DNA of 64,000 bases. Origin: Acetobacter oryzoeni. Its GTDB lineage: Bacteria; Pseudomonadota; Alphaproteobacteria; Acetobacterales; Acetobacteraceae. The notes beneath the pieces are model-generated. The model saw only the letters and a list, made by a program, of their open reading frames with translations. It was not told where the DNA came from and searched no databases. This document shows, piece after piece, positions 9,708 through 18,052 of this stretch (its first letter is position 1; every line of letters begins with the position of its first letter). The DNA is taken from positions 2,680,394 to 2,744,393 of the forward strand of contig NZ_CP042808.1 of assembly GCF_004014775.2 (NCBI RefSeq). Reading direction: 5' to 3'. The position numbers and the translations under genes are program-made.

Positions 9708-10379
9708 ATTTCTGCCCACCTGCCCCCTATCCTTTATCAGGATCATCATCTGGTTATCCTGAACAAGCCAGCAGGCCTGCCTGTACATGCAGGCCCTGCC
9801 GGTGGCCCAAGCGTTGAAGACTGGTTTCCCCTACTTTCTCGCCGCAAGGATGGACCTTGGCTGGCTCATCGGCTGGATACCGATACATCAGGCTGCTTGG
9901 CCATTGCCTTACGCAAACAGCCTCTTTTGGCTTTGCAGCAAGCCTTTGCCACTAAAACAGCACAAAAAACCTACTGGGCAGTTGTACAAACCGGCCCACA
10001 GGCAGAGACTGGCCGCATAGACCTACCACTTGAAAAACAGTCCTCTAAAAAGGGCTGGCGCATGATGGCATCTCCTTCTGGCGCAGCAGCTGCTACACGC
10101 TGGAAGGTTCTTGGCCGCAGTAAGGATTTATGCTGGCTGGAACTCACCCTTGAAACAGGGCGCACACATCAGGCCCGTGTACATTGCGCCGCCATGAACT
10201 GGCCTATTGTGGGTGATCCTCTTTACGGCACTCCGCACCCAGATGGATTGCACCTTCTGGCCAGAAGTTTGATCCTGCCATTTTCTCCACCCATTACAGC
10301 AATTGCGCCCCCAAGATCTGGTATGAAAGCGGCTTTGCAAGCGTGTGGGTGGGCACCTGACAGAGAAACCAAACTTTAG
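9708..10379 (+). CDS. RluA-family pseudouridine synthase with an apparent ATT start
   Basis: Isomerises uridine to pseudouridine in rRNA or tRNA. HRLDTDTSG at 54-62 is family motif II with catalytic Asp57. The conserved N-terminal block ILYQDHHLVILNKPAG must be translated, yet the frame has a TAG at 9693 and no ATG, GTG or TTG between that stop and the block. A strong GGGAGG ends 7 bases before ATT at 9708, so ATT is the best start and gives 223 residues. The first conventional start, TTG at 9897, would delete the catalytic motif. It is tightly linked to ftsK. The exact target uridine cannot be told from sequence. Confidence 0.85.
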   Translation: MSAHLPPILYQDHHLVILNKPAGLPVHAGPAGGPSVEDWFPLLSRRKDGPWLAHRLDTDTSGCLAIALRKQPLLALQQAFATKTAQKTYWAVVQTGPQAETGRIDLPLEKQSSKKGWRMMASPSGAAAATRWKVLGRSKDLCWLELTLETGRTHQARVHCAAMNWPIVGDPLYGTPHPDGLHLLARSLILPFSPPITAIAPPRSGMKAALQACGWAPDRETKL

Positions 10380-10391
10380 AAGAAGAGGCGT

Positions 10392-11489
10392 TTATTTTCT
10401 TTTTTGCGGCCATGCTTTTACAATTTCCTCATGTAAAAGCTGCCGCTTTTTACGGATGATTTCCGCATCAAATTTGCGGGCTTGCTGGTACCCTGCAACA
10501 GACATTTGGCTACGTTTTTGCGGATCATTCATAAGATCCCGCAAGATATCTGCCAAAGCAGGCACATCATCCGGGTTAGCATATACCCCGGCAGTTCCAA
10601 CCACTTCTGGCAAACCACCATGGGGGGAAGCAACCACTGCAGCCCCCATACCCATGGCCTCCAATGCCACCATACCAAAAGGTTCTGGCCAACGGCTGGG
10701 TATCACCACAATGGCCGCCCGCCCCATGGCTTCCAGCACTTTATGATGAGGCTGATATCCAGCCATTGCCACATGGGCTGCCTGCGCTTGCACACGCAAC
10801 TGCTTTAAAAAAGGCGTTTGCGGAGAATCCGGGCCAAATCTGTCTGCACCAATAATTTCAGCACGCCATGCTAGATGGGAAGGCAAGACCTCAGCACACG
10901 CAGCCACAAAGGAATCCACGCCTTTATCCGCTACAACACGGCCTGCAAACAGCAACAGATTCTCGCGCGTTGAAGGAGCCTCAGGCAGAACTGAAAAGTC
11001 CAGACAATTGGGCAACACATCTACATCTGCTGCTGTATCTGAACTGTTAAAGCGCTTTCGCACCCATTCAGATACAGCAACCACCGCCACCTTGCGGGCC
11101 AGTATTTTTCGTTCTGCTGCTGTGCGTGCCTTTTTCATGCCGCTTGGATCATTATGCAGCACCAAAGAAACAGGAAGATTTGGGAAACGCTTGCGCAGCC
11201 CCAATGCAATATCCGGCCGATTATGAACTTCAACAAGTTCCGGCTGAAGCTGCCGAATTTTTTTGGCCACCCCAGCAATATATCGGCCTATCCGCCCCAA
11301 TGGGTGCAAAACGGAAGGCACAGGCTGAAAAGCAACGCCCTGAAAACTTGGAACAGACAGAGATGACCCTATAACGGTTTCACCTTCTAACGCTGTGCGG
11401 TGCACCAATAACGCAATGGCCCCGGCCTGTTGCGGTGCAAATCTTTCTCGGGGAGGTAAAACTGTTAGAATCCGTAAGGCGTGCGCCAT
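10392..11489 (-). CDS. family 4 glycosyltransferase
   Basis: A GT-B glycosyltransferase of 365 residues. The C-terminal half has FAGRVVADKGVDSF at the start of the donor domain, and EPFGMVALEAMGMG with the conserved E-x7-E pair that binds the nucleotide sugar. An acceptor-side motif HNDPSG lies in the middle. A strong GGAGGGG precedes the ATG at 11489. It converges with the pseudouridine synthase gene, leaving 12 bases between stops. The acceptor is unknown; lipopolysaccharide or exopolysaccharide is likely from the family and the nearby rhamnose genes. Confidence 0.88.
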   Translation of the reverse strand: MAHALRILTVLPPRERFAPQQAGAIALLVHRTALEGETVIGSSLSVPSFQGVAFQPVPSVLHPLGRIGRYIAGVAKKIRQLQPELVEVHNRPDIALGLRKRFPNLPVSLVLHNDPSGMKKARTAAERKILARKVAVVAVSEWVRKRFNSSDTAADVDVLPNCLDFSVLPEAPSTRENLLLFAGRVVADKGVDSFVAACAEVLPSHLAWRAEIIGADRFGPDSPQTPFLKQLRVQAQAAHVAMAGYQPHHKVLEAMGRAAIVVIPSRWPEPFGMVALEAMGMGAAVVASPHGGLPEVVGTAGVYANPDDVPALADILRDLMNDPQKRSQMSVAGYQQARKFDAEIIRKKRQLLHEEIVKAWPQKRK

Positions 11490-11545
11490 TTTACCCCTCC
11501 GGCATCATACGCTCTGTGGTGCATACTGCAGAACGTCACACCGTA

Positions 11546-12220
11546 TCAGGGGATGGATTCATACATATCCAGCTGCCACTCTGCTGGTTCATCCGCTGCC
11601 TCTTGATACCATTCCTGCATTAGTGGGTGCTGACGCACGGCATCCATATACGCGCGGGCAACATCAGATAGTCCCGTTACACCGTAGGATAGAAAGCGGC
11701 AGACAATCGGGGCAAACATGGCATCTGCATTCCCAAAAGATGCACCAAACAGATATGGACCATCAACCCCGTAACGGGTTCTGGCATCTGTCCAAATCGC
11801 ATCAATCCGGGAGATATCCTTCAGCACATCTTCCGCCAGAGGCTCAGCCAAGGGGCGGGCATCTCGGCCCAGATTCATAGGCAGAGCAGAACGCACACCA
11901 CGAAAGCCGGAATGCATTTCGGCTGATATGGAGCGCGCTATCGCACGTTCACATCGTTCGGATGGCCAAAGAGCAGGTTGATATTCTGCGCAGTATTCCG
12001 CAATTGAAAGCGAATCCCACACCACCGCACCTTCATGCGCCAGATACGGCACGCACCCGTTGGGGGACAGTGTTTTCAGCACTGTGGTTTTGCCACCACC
12101 TGCCAATGGCACAACGTCTATATCAACATTCAGCTGCGCCAGCTTGACCATAAGCCAGCCCCGTAAAGACCACGAAGAATACCGCTGTGTACCAATAACA
12201 AGCCGACCATCAGCCATCAT
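11546..12220 (-). CDS. glutathione S-transferase family protein
   Basis: A 224-residue cytosolic GST-fold protein. The thioredoxin-like N-terminal domain has RYSSWSLRGW near 13-22, where a Ser-type active site is usual, a cis-Pro loop NGCVPYL near 54-60, and a SIAEYC segment near 71-76. The all-helical C-terminal domain follows. AAAGGG lies upstream of the ATG pair at 12220/12217. It lies 21 bases downstream of mnmA and is probably cotranscribed. Substrate unknown. Confidence 0.85.
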   Translation of the reverse strand: MMADGRLVIGTQRYSSWSLRGWLMVKLAQLNVDIDVVPLAGGGKTTVLKTLSPNGCVPYLAHEGAVVWDSLSIAEYCAEYQPALWPSERCERAIARSISAEMHSGFRGVRSALPMNLGRDARPLAEPLAEDVLKDISRIDAIWTDARTRYGVDGPYLFGASFGNADAMFAPIVCRFLSYGVTGLSDVARAYMDAVRQHPLMQEWYQEAADEPAEWQLDMYESIP

Positions 12221-12241
12221 TCGTGCCCTTTACCTAAGAGT

Positions 12242-13324
12242 TTACGCTGGAACAGTTTCTTCCATACGGCGGATAAACCCACCACCCAGAATACGTGTGC
12301 CCTGATAGAATACACAGGCCTGCCCGGGTGCGGGCATGGCTGGTTCTTCCAGATACACCATGGCGCCATCTGGTGTGGGCACCACGCGGGCAGCCCGAGG
12401 CTCCTCACGCGCGCGCATTTGCACACGGCACACTAAGCCTTCTGGCGGTGCATCTACCAGCCAGTTCACATCCCGCACAGAAAGCGCTGTAACAAAGGAT
12501 TTTTCCCGCGGGCCAATAATCACGCGCCTGCGGCCTGGTTCTACACCAACCACCATCTGGCGTTCGCCATTCAGGCGCGCGGCATTCCCCAGCCTTTTGC
12601 TTTGCCCCACGGTAAACCGCATAACGCCTTCGTGCTGCCCTACAATCTGCCCCTGCTGGTCCACAATTTCACCGGGACCTGCCATTTCGGGATGCATTTT
12701 TTCCACCAGATCCACGTAGGAGCCATCGCTTACAAAGCACAGGTCCTGACTATCGGGCTTGCCTGCAACCACCAGACCAAAGCGCTCGGCTTCTTTTCTG
12801 ACGGCTGCCTTGTCTGGCATATCGCCCAGTGGAAAACGCAAAAACTCAAGCTGATCCCGCGTGGTGGCAAACAAAAACCAGCTCTGATCCCGGTCTTCAT
12901 CACATGGGCGGTGCAGTTCTGCACCATCTGGCCCTTCTACGCGGCGGACGTAATGGCCTGTTGCCATGGCATCTGCGCCAATTTCACGCGCAAGGCCCAG
13001 CAAATCTGTAAACTTCACGCCCTGATTACACGCCACACAGGGCACTGGCGTTTCACCTGATGCATAAGCATCCGCAAAACGCTCTATAACGCTATCCTTA
13101 AAGCGGCGTTCCGCATCAATAACGTAATGCGGAAAGCCCAGAAGATCCGCCACTGCGCGGGCATCACGAATATCCTGCCCCGCACAGCACGCACCTTTTT
13201 TTGCAGCCCCGCGCGAATCGTAAAGCTGCAAGGTAGCACCCACAACTTCATGCCCTTCCTCCAGAAGGCGGGCAGCTACAACAGAGCTATCCACCCCACC
13301 AGACATGGCAACAAGTATACGCAT
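12242..13324 (-). CDS. mnmA: tRNA 2-thiouridylase MnmA
   Basis: Adenylates and thiolates U34 of tRNA-Glu, -Gln and -Lys. It has 360 residues with an N-terminal PP-loop ATPase motif SGGVDSS at 8-14. Cys99 in PCVACNQG is the first catalytic cysteine and Cys196 in SQDLCFV the second, which together pass persulfide sulfur to the tRNA. AAGGA lies 9 bases before the ATG. The two cysteine desulfurases and the ferredoxin on the same strand are plausible sulfur and electron sources, and no tus genes are seen here. Confidence 0.97.
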   Translation of the reverse strand: MRILVAMSGGVDSSVVAARLLEEGHEVVGATLQLYDSRGAAKKGACCAGQDIRDARAVADLLGFPHYVIDAERRFKDSVIERFADAYASGETPVPCVACNQGVKFTDLLGLAREIGADAMATGHYVRRVEGPDGAELHRPCDEDRDQSWFLFATTRDQLEFLRFPLGDMPDKAAVRKEAERFGLVVAGKPDSQDLCFVSDGSYVDLVEKMHPEMAGPGEIVDQQGQIVGQHEGVMRFTVGQSKRLGNAARLNGERQMVVGVEPGRRRVIIGPREKSFVTALSVRDVNWLVDAPPEGLVCRVQMRAREEPRAARVVPTPDGAMVYLEEPAMPAPGQACVFYQGTRILGGGFIRRMEETVPA

Positions 13325-13351
13325 GAGCGCTATATCCTTTTAAAAACGGCT

Positions 13352-13666
13352 TCAGGCCTTGCTGGGCAGGCGTACAACCAAACCATCCAGCGCTTCTGTC
13401 ATGACAATCTGGCAACCCAAGCGAGATGTCTTTTCCAGCCCGAAAGCCAGATCCAGCATATCTTCTTCATCATCCGTAGGGGCTGCCAGCTTGGGTGCCC
13501 AAGTTGGGTCTACAATCACATGGCATGTTGCACAGGCCAAAGAACCTTCACATGCGCCTTCAAGGTCAATGCCGTGCTTATGGGCAATTTCCAGCACGGA
13601 AAGGCCAACCGGCGCATCCACTTTGTGTTCTGTTCCGTCCTGTTCAACAAATGTCATCTGGGGCAT
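13352..13666 (-). CDS. fdx: [2Fe-2S] ferredoxin, adrenodoxin/Isc type
   Basis: A small electron-transfer protein of 104 residues. Cys39, Cys45, Cys48 and Cys85 follow the C-x5-C-x2-C...C spacing of adrenodoxin-type ferredoxins that serve Fe-S assembly. The frame is open to an ATG at 13696, but the ATG at 13666 has AGGA 9 bases upstream and gives the usual family N-terminus. It lies between mnmA and the tandem desulfurases, which suggests a role in Fe-S assembly or tRNA thiolation (inference). Confidence 0.92.
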   Translation of the reverse strand: MPQMTFVEQDGTEHKVDAPVGLSVLEIAHKHGIDLEGACEGSLACATCHVIVDPTWAPKLAAPTDDEEDMLDLAFGLEKTSRLGCQIVMTEALDGLVVRLPSKA

Positions 13667-13743
13667 TGGTTTCCATCCTGCCAAAGGCTGTTTCATTGCG
13701 GCATGTGGGGGTATGGCGTTCTGTTGGGCTGCAACCTGGTAAC

Positions 13744-14907
13744 TTACGTTACACTGCGCACCCGCAAGACAGCCTGCGCCAAATTGTCTGCCGCGCGTTC
13801 TGCTTCGGCGGCTGAGGTAAAACGTCCGGGAGACAGACGCAAGCTTCTTCCCGCTTCTTCTCTATTCAATCCCATTGCTTCCAGCACATAAGATGGGGCC
13901 AGTTCTGCCGAAGAACAGGCCGAACCCAAAGAAACAGCCAGATCAGGCATAACCGCCACAACATCCAGCGCAGGAACCTCTGCGGGCAAACGCAGATTAA
14001 AAATACCCGGCAAACGTGGGGCTGATGCTGCATTAACCTCACACCCCGGCAATACGGCATCCAGCTTATTTAGAAAAACGCGCTGTAACATGGATAAATG
14101 CTCAAAGCCGGTATCCAGCTCCTGCTTTGCAATCTGGCAGGCTTCGCCAAACGCAGCCACCAGAAAACCGGGGACAGTGCCAGAACGCACACCACGTTCC
14201 TGCCCTCCGCCAGAAAACAGCGCTGCCAAACGCACCCGTGGCCGACGCCGCACAAACAATGCCCCAGCACCTTTGGGGCCATACAGCTTGTGGCTGGAAA
14301 CAGAAGCCAGAGCCAAACCCCAAGCGTGCACATCTACAGGAATTTTTCCCGCGGCTTGTGCCAGATCAGAATGCAGTAAAGCGCCTGCCTCATTCACCAA
14401 ACGGCCCAGAACAGACATATCTTGCAGCACGCCTGTTTCATTATTAGCGGCCATAATGGAAACAAGGGCTGTGGGCACTTTTAACGCCTCTTGCAACACA
14501 GATGGATCAAGCAGGCCGTTAGTATCCACTGGTAGCACAACAGGTTCAAACCCTTCCTGCGCCAGATCCCGCACGCTTTCCAGAACACATTTGTGCTCTG
14601 TTGCTACAGTTATAATGCGTTTACGCGGGCTACCCTGTCCGGCCAAGTGGCGCGCAGCCCCTTTAATGGCCAGATTATTGGCTTCTGTAGCGCCCGATGT
14701 AAAAATGATTTCCTTGGCATCTGCCGCTATCAAGCTGGCAACCTGATGACGTGCATGGGCCACCCTGTCTGCCGCGCGCATTCCGGCTTCATGCGTTGTG
14801 CTATGGGGGTTACCATTTTCATGGTCCAGAACGTCCAGCAATACTGCACGTACACGCGGATCACACGGTGTGGTGGCTGCATGATCAAAATAAATGGATG
14901 AAGCCAT
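13744..14907 (-). CDS. cysteine desulfurase, IscS/NifS family (first copy)
   Basis: PLP enzyme that takes sulfur from cysteine as an enzyme persulfide. It has 387 residues. The N-terminus YFDHAATTP is typical, His206-Lys207 in [10 protein letters not shown] form the PLP site, and Cys331 in GSACSS is the persulfide carrier. The frame is open to 15015, but that part overlaps the upstream desulfurase; the ATG at 14907 falls 8 bases after that gene's stop. All catalytic residues are present. Being nearest to ferredoxin and mnmA, it is a good candidate for their sulfur donor. Confidence 0.94.
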   Translation of the reverse strand: MASSIYFDHAATTPCDPRVRAVLLDVLDHENGNPHSTTHEAGMRAADRVAHARHQVASLIAADAKEIIFTSGATEANNLAIKGAARHLAGQGSPRKRIITVATEHKCVLESVRDLAQEGFEPVVLPVDTNGLLDPSVLQEALKVPTALVSIMAANNETGVLQDMSVLGRLVNEAGALLHSDLAQAAGKIPVDVHAWGLALASVSSHKLYGPKGAGALFVRRRPRVRLAALFSGGGQERGVRSGTVPGFLVAAFGEACQIAKQELDTGFEHLSMLQRVFLNKLDAVLPGCEVNAASAPRLPGIFNLRLPAEVPALDVVAVMPDLAVSLGSACSSAELAPSYVLEAMGLNREEAGRSLRLSPGRFTSAAEAERAADNLAQAVLRVRSVT

Positions 14908-14915
14908 GCCCGAAA

Positions 14916-16073
14916 TTACACCACAGAATCCACAAGCCCAATAGATGCCGAGCTTTGTGCCATACGAGTGTAAGACTCGATAAAGCGGGCAACATCCTGC
15001 TCTGTCACATTCCACGGCAAGGAAACACGTAAAGCTTGCCCGGCCAGATCTCCTGCCCCCATGGCTTCCAACACGTGTGAAAACGCCACTTTACCGGAAG
15101 AACAGGCAGAACCGGCCGAAACACAAATACCGTCCAGATCCAGCCGCATGAGTTGCGCCTGTGCGCGCTTGCCCGGCAATGCCAGAGAGGTGGTATTACT
15201 CAACCGTGGCACGTCTGCCCCAAACACTTTTGCACCTGCAGCCACTGCCGCCTGTTCAACACTATTCCGCAACGGGGCCAGATCTCGTGGCTGTTCCAAT
15301 GCAGCTCCCAAGGCTGCAGCCAGTCCTGCAATGGCAGGCAGCGGCGGTGTTCCGCCACGGCGGCCCTGCTCCTGCCCTCCGCCCTCAAATAGCGGCAACA
15401 CACGCGCAGGTGCCGGACCACGCAGTAACAAAGCCCCTGCCCCTTTTGGCCCACCCATTTTGTGGCCTGAACATGCAAGACTATCGATTCCGCTGTTTTC
15501 AACAGAAAGTGGCAAACGTCCGGCAGCCTGCACGGCATCAACATGCAAATGCGCGCCATACTTCCGGCACAGCAAAACCACATCATCAATCGGGTGCAGG
15601 ACACCTGTTTCATTATTGGCCAGCATCAAACACACAAAGGCGGGTGTTTTGTCCTGTGCCAGCACCTGTTCCAGCTTATCCAACTGCACCTGACCGTTGG
15701 TATCTACATCCAACCACGCCACTTGTGCATCTTCTGGCGCACCTTTGCGTACAGCATCGTGCTCTGTACGGCCGATCAGGAATCGGCGTCCTTGGCCGAG
15801 TCCCCTCATGGCCAGCACGTTAGCTTCTGTGCCGCCTGATGTAAAAATACAGTTTAGCGGCGCTACATCCAGATAACGTGCAACCGTATTACGGGCTTGC
15901 TCCAATAAAGCGCGGGCTTTGCGGCCTGCGCGATGCACGGAAGATGGATTTCCTGTTAAATCAGCAGTTTCCAGCAACGCATCCCGCGCTTGGGGGCGCA
16001 AGGGCTCTGTTGCATTGGCGTCCAGATAGACCACATCTGAACCACTGCTGTTTCTTTCTGTTCTGCTTGTCAT
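14916..16073 (-). CDS. cysteine desulfurase, NifS family (second, divergent copy)
   Basis: A second class V PLP desulfurase of 385 residues. It has YLDANATEP at the N-terminus, His204-Lys205 in CSGHKMGGPKG and Cys324 in GSACSS, so it also looks active. Outside the motifs it differs strongly from its neighbour, so this is not a recent duplication. The ATG at 16073 has GGGGC close upstream; a GTG at 16100 would add nine residues. It is the promoter-proximal gene of the sulfur block. Whether the two proteins act separately or as a heterodimer is unknown. Confidence 0.92.
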   Translation of the reverse strand: MTSRTERNSSGSDVVYLDANATEPLRPQARDALLETADLTGNPSSVHRAGRKARALLEQARNTVARYLDVAPLNCIFTSGGTEANVLAMRGLGQGRRFLIGRTEHDAVRKGAPEDAQVAWLDVDTNGQVQLDKLEQVLAQDKTPAFVCLMLANNETGVLHPIDDVVLLCRKYGAHLHVDAVQAAGRLPLSVENSGIDSLACSGHKMGGPKGAGALLLRGPAPARVLPLFEGGGQEQGRRGGTPPLPAIAGLAAALGAALEQPRDLAPLRNSVEQAAVAAGAKVFGADVPRLSNTTSLALPGKRAQAQLMRLDLDGICVSAGSACSSGKVAFSHVLEAMGAGDLAGQALRVSLPWNVTEQDVARFIESYTRMAQSSASIGLVDSVV

Positions 16074-16547
16074 GATGCCCCGAATCAGATCGCCTGCCAC
16101 ACAGACATGCCATACCCAAAAGGGCTAAAAACAGCCATTATAACGATTTATGTGGAAATCTTGGCACCACAGCCGCTATAGAAAGCCGCATGGTCAACAC
16201 CACGAGGTGCAGCATGCCCCATCACGCTGGGAGAAAAGACTTCCCCCACGCATTACGATCTCCACGGAATCTTGGTGCATGATTATGCCTGTGTCTTCTC
16301 TCAGGTCAACGGCAGAAAACATCTTCTGCTATTTTCTCTACACATCAGAGACACCATATACCTGAAAGACCTTTCTTTTCCGTTTTCTCCCCACAAACGG
16401 AAAAGAAAGGTGTGTTGAACATTTAACTGCGCGGCCTCTGCCCCGCATGGCCTGATTAGGAACGTGGCATCGTTTTTAACCAGACCTGTTTACAGAACCC
16501 GGAAACGTCATGCCCACGGACGTTTTCCATGATCAAGCGGAACCCGA
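16074..16547. other. 474-base spacer between divergent genes
   Basis: This spacer separates the desulfurase and hydrolase starts. It holds no convincing coding frame: a 71-codon open frame at 16150-16365 (+) lacks a ribosome site and any recognisable content. It contains a strong 16-base-arm hairpin (16370-16410). A second weaker repeat, GGAAACGT with ACGTTTTCC, lies at 16501-16528 just before the hydrolase gene. The length and structure would fit a small RNA or a long leader, but no known RNA family was recognised. Confidence 0.4.
16370..16410. repeat. perfect 16-bp inverted repeat (strong hairpin)
   Basis: CCTTTCTTTTCCGTTT and AAACGGAAAAGAAAGG are perfect complements around a 9-base loop. 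The arms are purine on one side and pyrimidine on the other. No clear U-tract follows on either strand (TGTGTTG on plus, TCTTTCAGG on minus), so it is not a standard terminator. It lies between two divergent genes, where a terminator is not expected. Confidence 0.6.
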
Positions 16548-17213
16548 ATGCCAGAGGTTATGTTTGCCGGCCCTGATGGTCGTCTTGAAGGGCGCTATCA
16601 CCATTCAAACGAGCCCAACGCCCCGCTTGCCCTCGTGCTGCACCCTCACCCGCTGCACGGCGGCACCATGAACAACCGCATTACCTATGCGCTGTATCGC
16701 ACGTTCGAAAAGATGGGCTTTTCCGTCATGCGTTACAATTCGCGCGGGGTTGGCCGTTCTCAGGGACGGTTTGATGGCGGTATTGGCGAAATTTCAGATG
16801 CTGCCGCAGCGCTAGACTGGATGCAGATGGTTAACCCCAATGCCAGCGGGCTGTGGATTGCCGGTTATTCTTTTGGTGCTTTTGTTGGCATGCAGTTGCT
16901 GATGCGCCGCCCGGAAATTACCGGCTGGATTAGCATTGCACCACCTGCCGCGCATTATGATTTCGGCTTTCTGGCACCTTGCCCCTGCGGCGGCCTGATG
17001 ATTGCCGGCGGCAAGGATGACATGGCCCCAGAGCCTGCCATTCATAAACTGGTGGATAAGCTGAACACCCAAAAAGGTGTGACGGTTGATTACCGGGTTT
17101 TCCCCGAAGCAGATCATATCTTTGCCAAACAGGTAGATAAGATCACCAACGCGGTGGAAGACCACGTAACCAAGGCCATGGCGCATCACAATATGCCTTT
17201 GGCGGCAGACTAA
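16548..17213 (+). CDS. alpha/beta hydrolase
   Basis: A compact 221-residue alpha/beta hydrolase without a lid domain or signal peptide, similar to the small COG2945-type hydrolases. The nucleophile elbow GYSFGA gives Ser108, the acidic residue is probably in GGKDD near 155-158, and His190 in EADHIF completes the triad. HPHPLHGG near 32-39 supplies the oxyanion region. The substrate is unknown. It is a single gene flanked by a structured leader and a stem-loop. Confidence 0.85.
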   Translation: MPEVMFAGPDGRLEGRYHHSNEPNAPLALVLHPHPLHGGTMNNRITYALYRTFEKMGFSVMRYNSRGVGRSQGRFDGGIGEISDAAAALDWMQMVNPNASGLWIAGYSFGAFVGMQLLMRRPEITGWISIAPPAAHYDFGFLAPCPCGGLMIAGGKDDMAPEPAIHKLVDKLNTQKGVTVDYRVFPEADHIFAKQVDKITNAVEDHVTKAMAHHNMPLAAD

Positions 17214-17225
17214 AAAGCCGCTTTA

Positions 17226-17259
17226 CTGCTGCCAGCCGCTTCTTATGGGCTGGCAGCAG
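17226..17259 (+). terminator. stem-loop after the hydrolase gene
   Basis: CTGCTGCCAGCC and GGCTGGCAGCAG form a perfect 12-base stem 12 bases after the hydrolase stop, followed by ATATATTT on the plus strand. It sits between convergent genes. The U-tract is poor, so efficiency is uncertain. Confidence 0.55.
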
Positions 17260-17281
17260 ATATATTTCCCTTAAAAACTTA

Positions 17282-18052
17282 TCAGTCTTTCCGGCGTGGA
17301 TGCGCCAGTTCTCGTACAACGCCATGTAGCGTGCGCAGTTCCTGCTCTGTTACTTCACCACGTGTAAAAAAGTGGCGGAGGTTACGCACCATACCGGGGC
17401 GCTTCTGCTCATTCCGCAGAAAACCGCAATCATCCAGCTCACGCTCCAGATGTTGCAGAAAGTTCTCCAGCTCCCCTTTGGTCGCCACATGGGTCTCATT
17501 CGTCATGAGTTCACGCGGGGGAGTCTGATCCTCAGCCATCCACCATTCATACGCCATGATCATGACGGCCTGCGCCAGATTAAGCGACATGAAAGCCGGG
17601 TTGAGCGGATAGCGAATAAGCGCATCAGCCCGCGCCATATCCTCATTATCAAGTCCAGCACGTTCGGGGCCAAACATCAGGCCCACTTTTAGCCCGCGGC
17701 CTGTTGCCGCGCGCAATTCCGCCGCACCACCTCGGGCCGTTAATACAGGCTTGATGATATGCCGCGGGCGTGGGCATGTTGCATACACATGGTGCAAGTC
17801 TGCCACAGCATCATCTACACTCTCATGCACTGTTGCAGCTTCCAGAATCCGGTCTGCCCCGGAAGAAGCACGCCATGCGCGTTCTTGCGGCCATCCATCC
17901 CGCGGGCTGACAAGCCGCAAATGAAAAAGGCCGCCATTGGCCATGGCGCGCGCTGTAGTGCCAATATTTTCCGCCATTTGCGGGCGCACCAGAATAACAA
18001 CAGGCGTATTGCCTATTGGCTCCAGAGGGGCGCCCCCATCCCGACCGGTCAT
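17282..18052 (-). CDS. trmJ: tRNA 2'-O-methyltransferase, TrmJ type
   Basis: SPOUT-fold methyltransferase of 256 residues, likely to modify residue 32 in the anticodon loop of several tRNAs. The three SPOUT motifs are clear: an early block RPQMAENIG with catalytic Asn and Arg, GLMFGPERAGL near the middle, and NPAFMSLNLAQAV, whose knot binds S-adenosylmethionine. The C-terminal helical extension typical of TrmJ is present. Its start overlaps the cysS stop as ATGA, so it is translationally coupled to cysS. Confidence 0.9.
   Translation of the reverse strand: MTGRDGGAPLEPIGNTPVVILVRPQMAENIGTTARAMANGGLFHLRLVSPRDGWPQERAWRASSGADRILEAATVHESVDDAVADLHHVYATCPRPRHIIKPVLTARGGAAELRAATGRGLKVGLMFGPERAGLDNEDMARADALIRYPLNPAFMSLNLAQAVMIMAYEWWMAEDQTPPRELMTNETHVATKGELENFLQHLERELDDCGFLRNEQKRPGMVRNLRHFFTRGEVTEQELRTLHGVVRELAHPRRKD

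Noticed and set aside
16150..16365. 71-codon frame in the divergent spacer
   Set aside because: No ribosome site, unusual His/Ser/Arg-rich composition, and no similarity to anything known; non-coding or RNA use is more likely.
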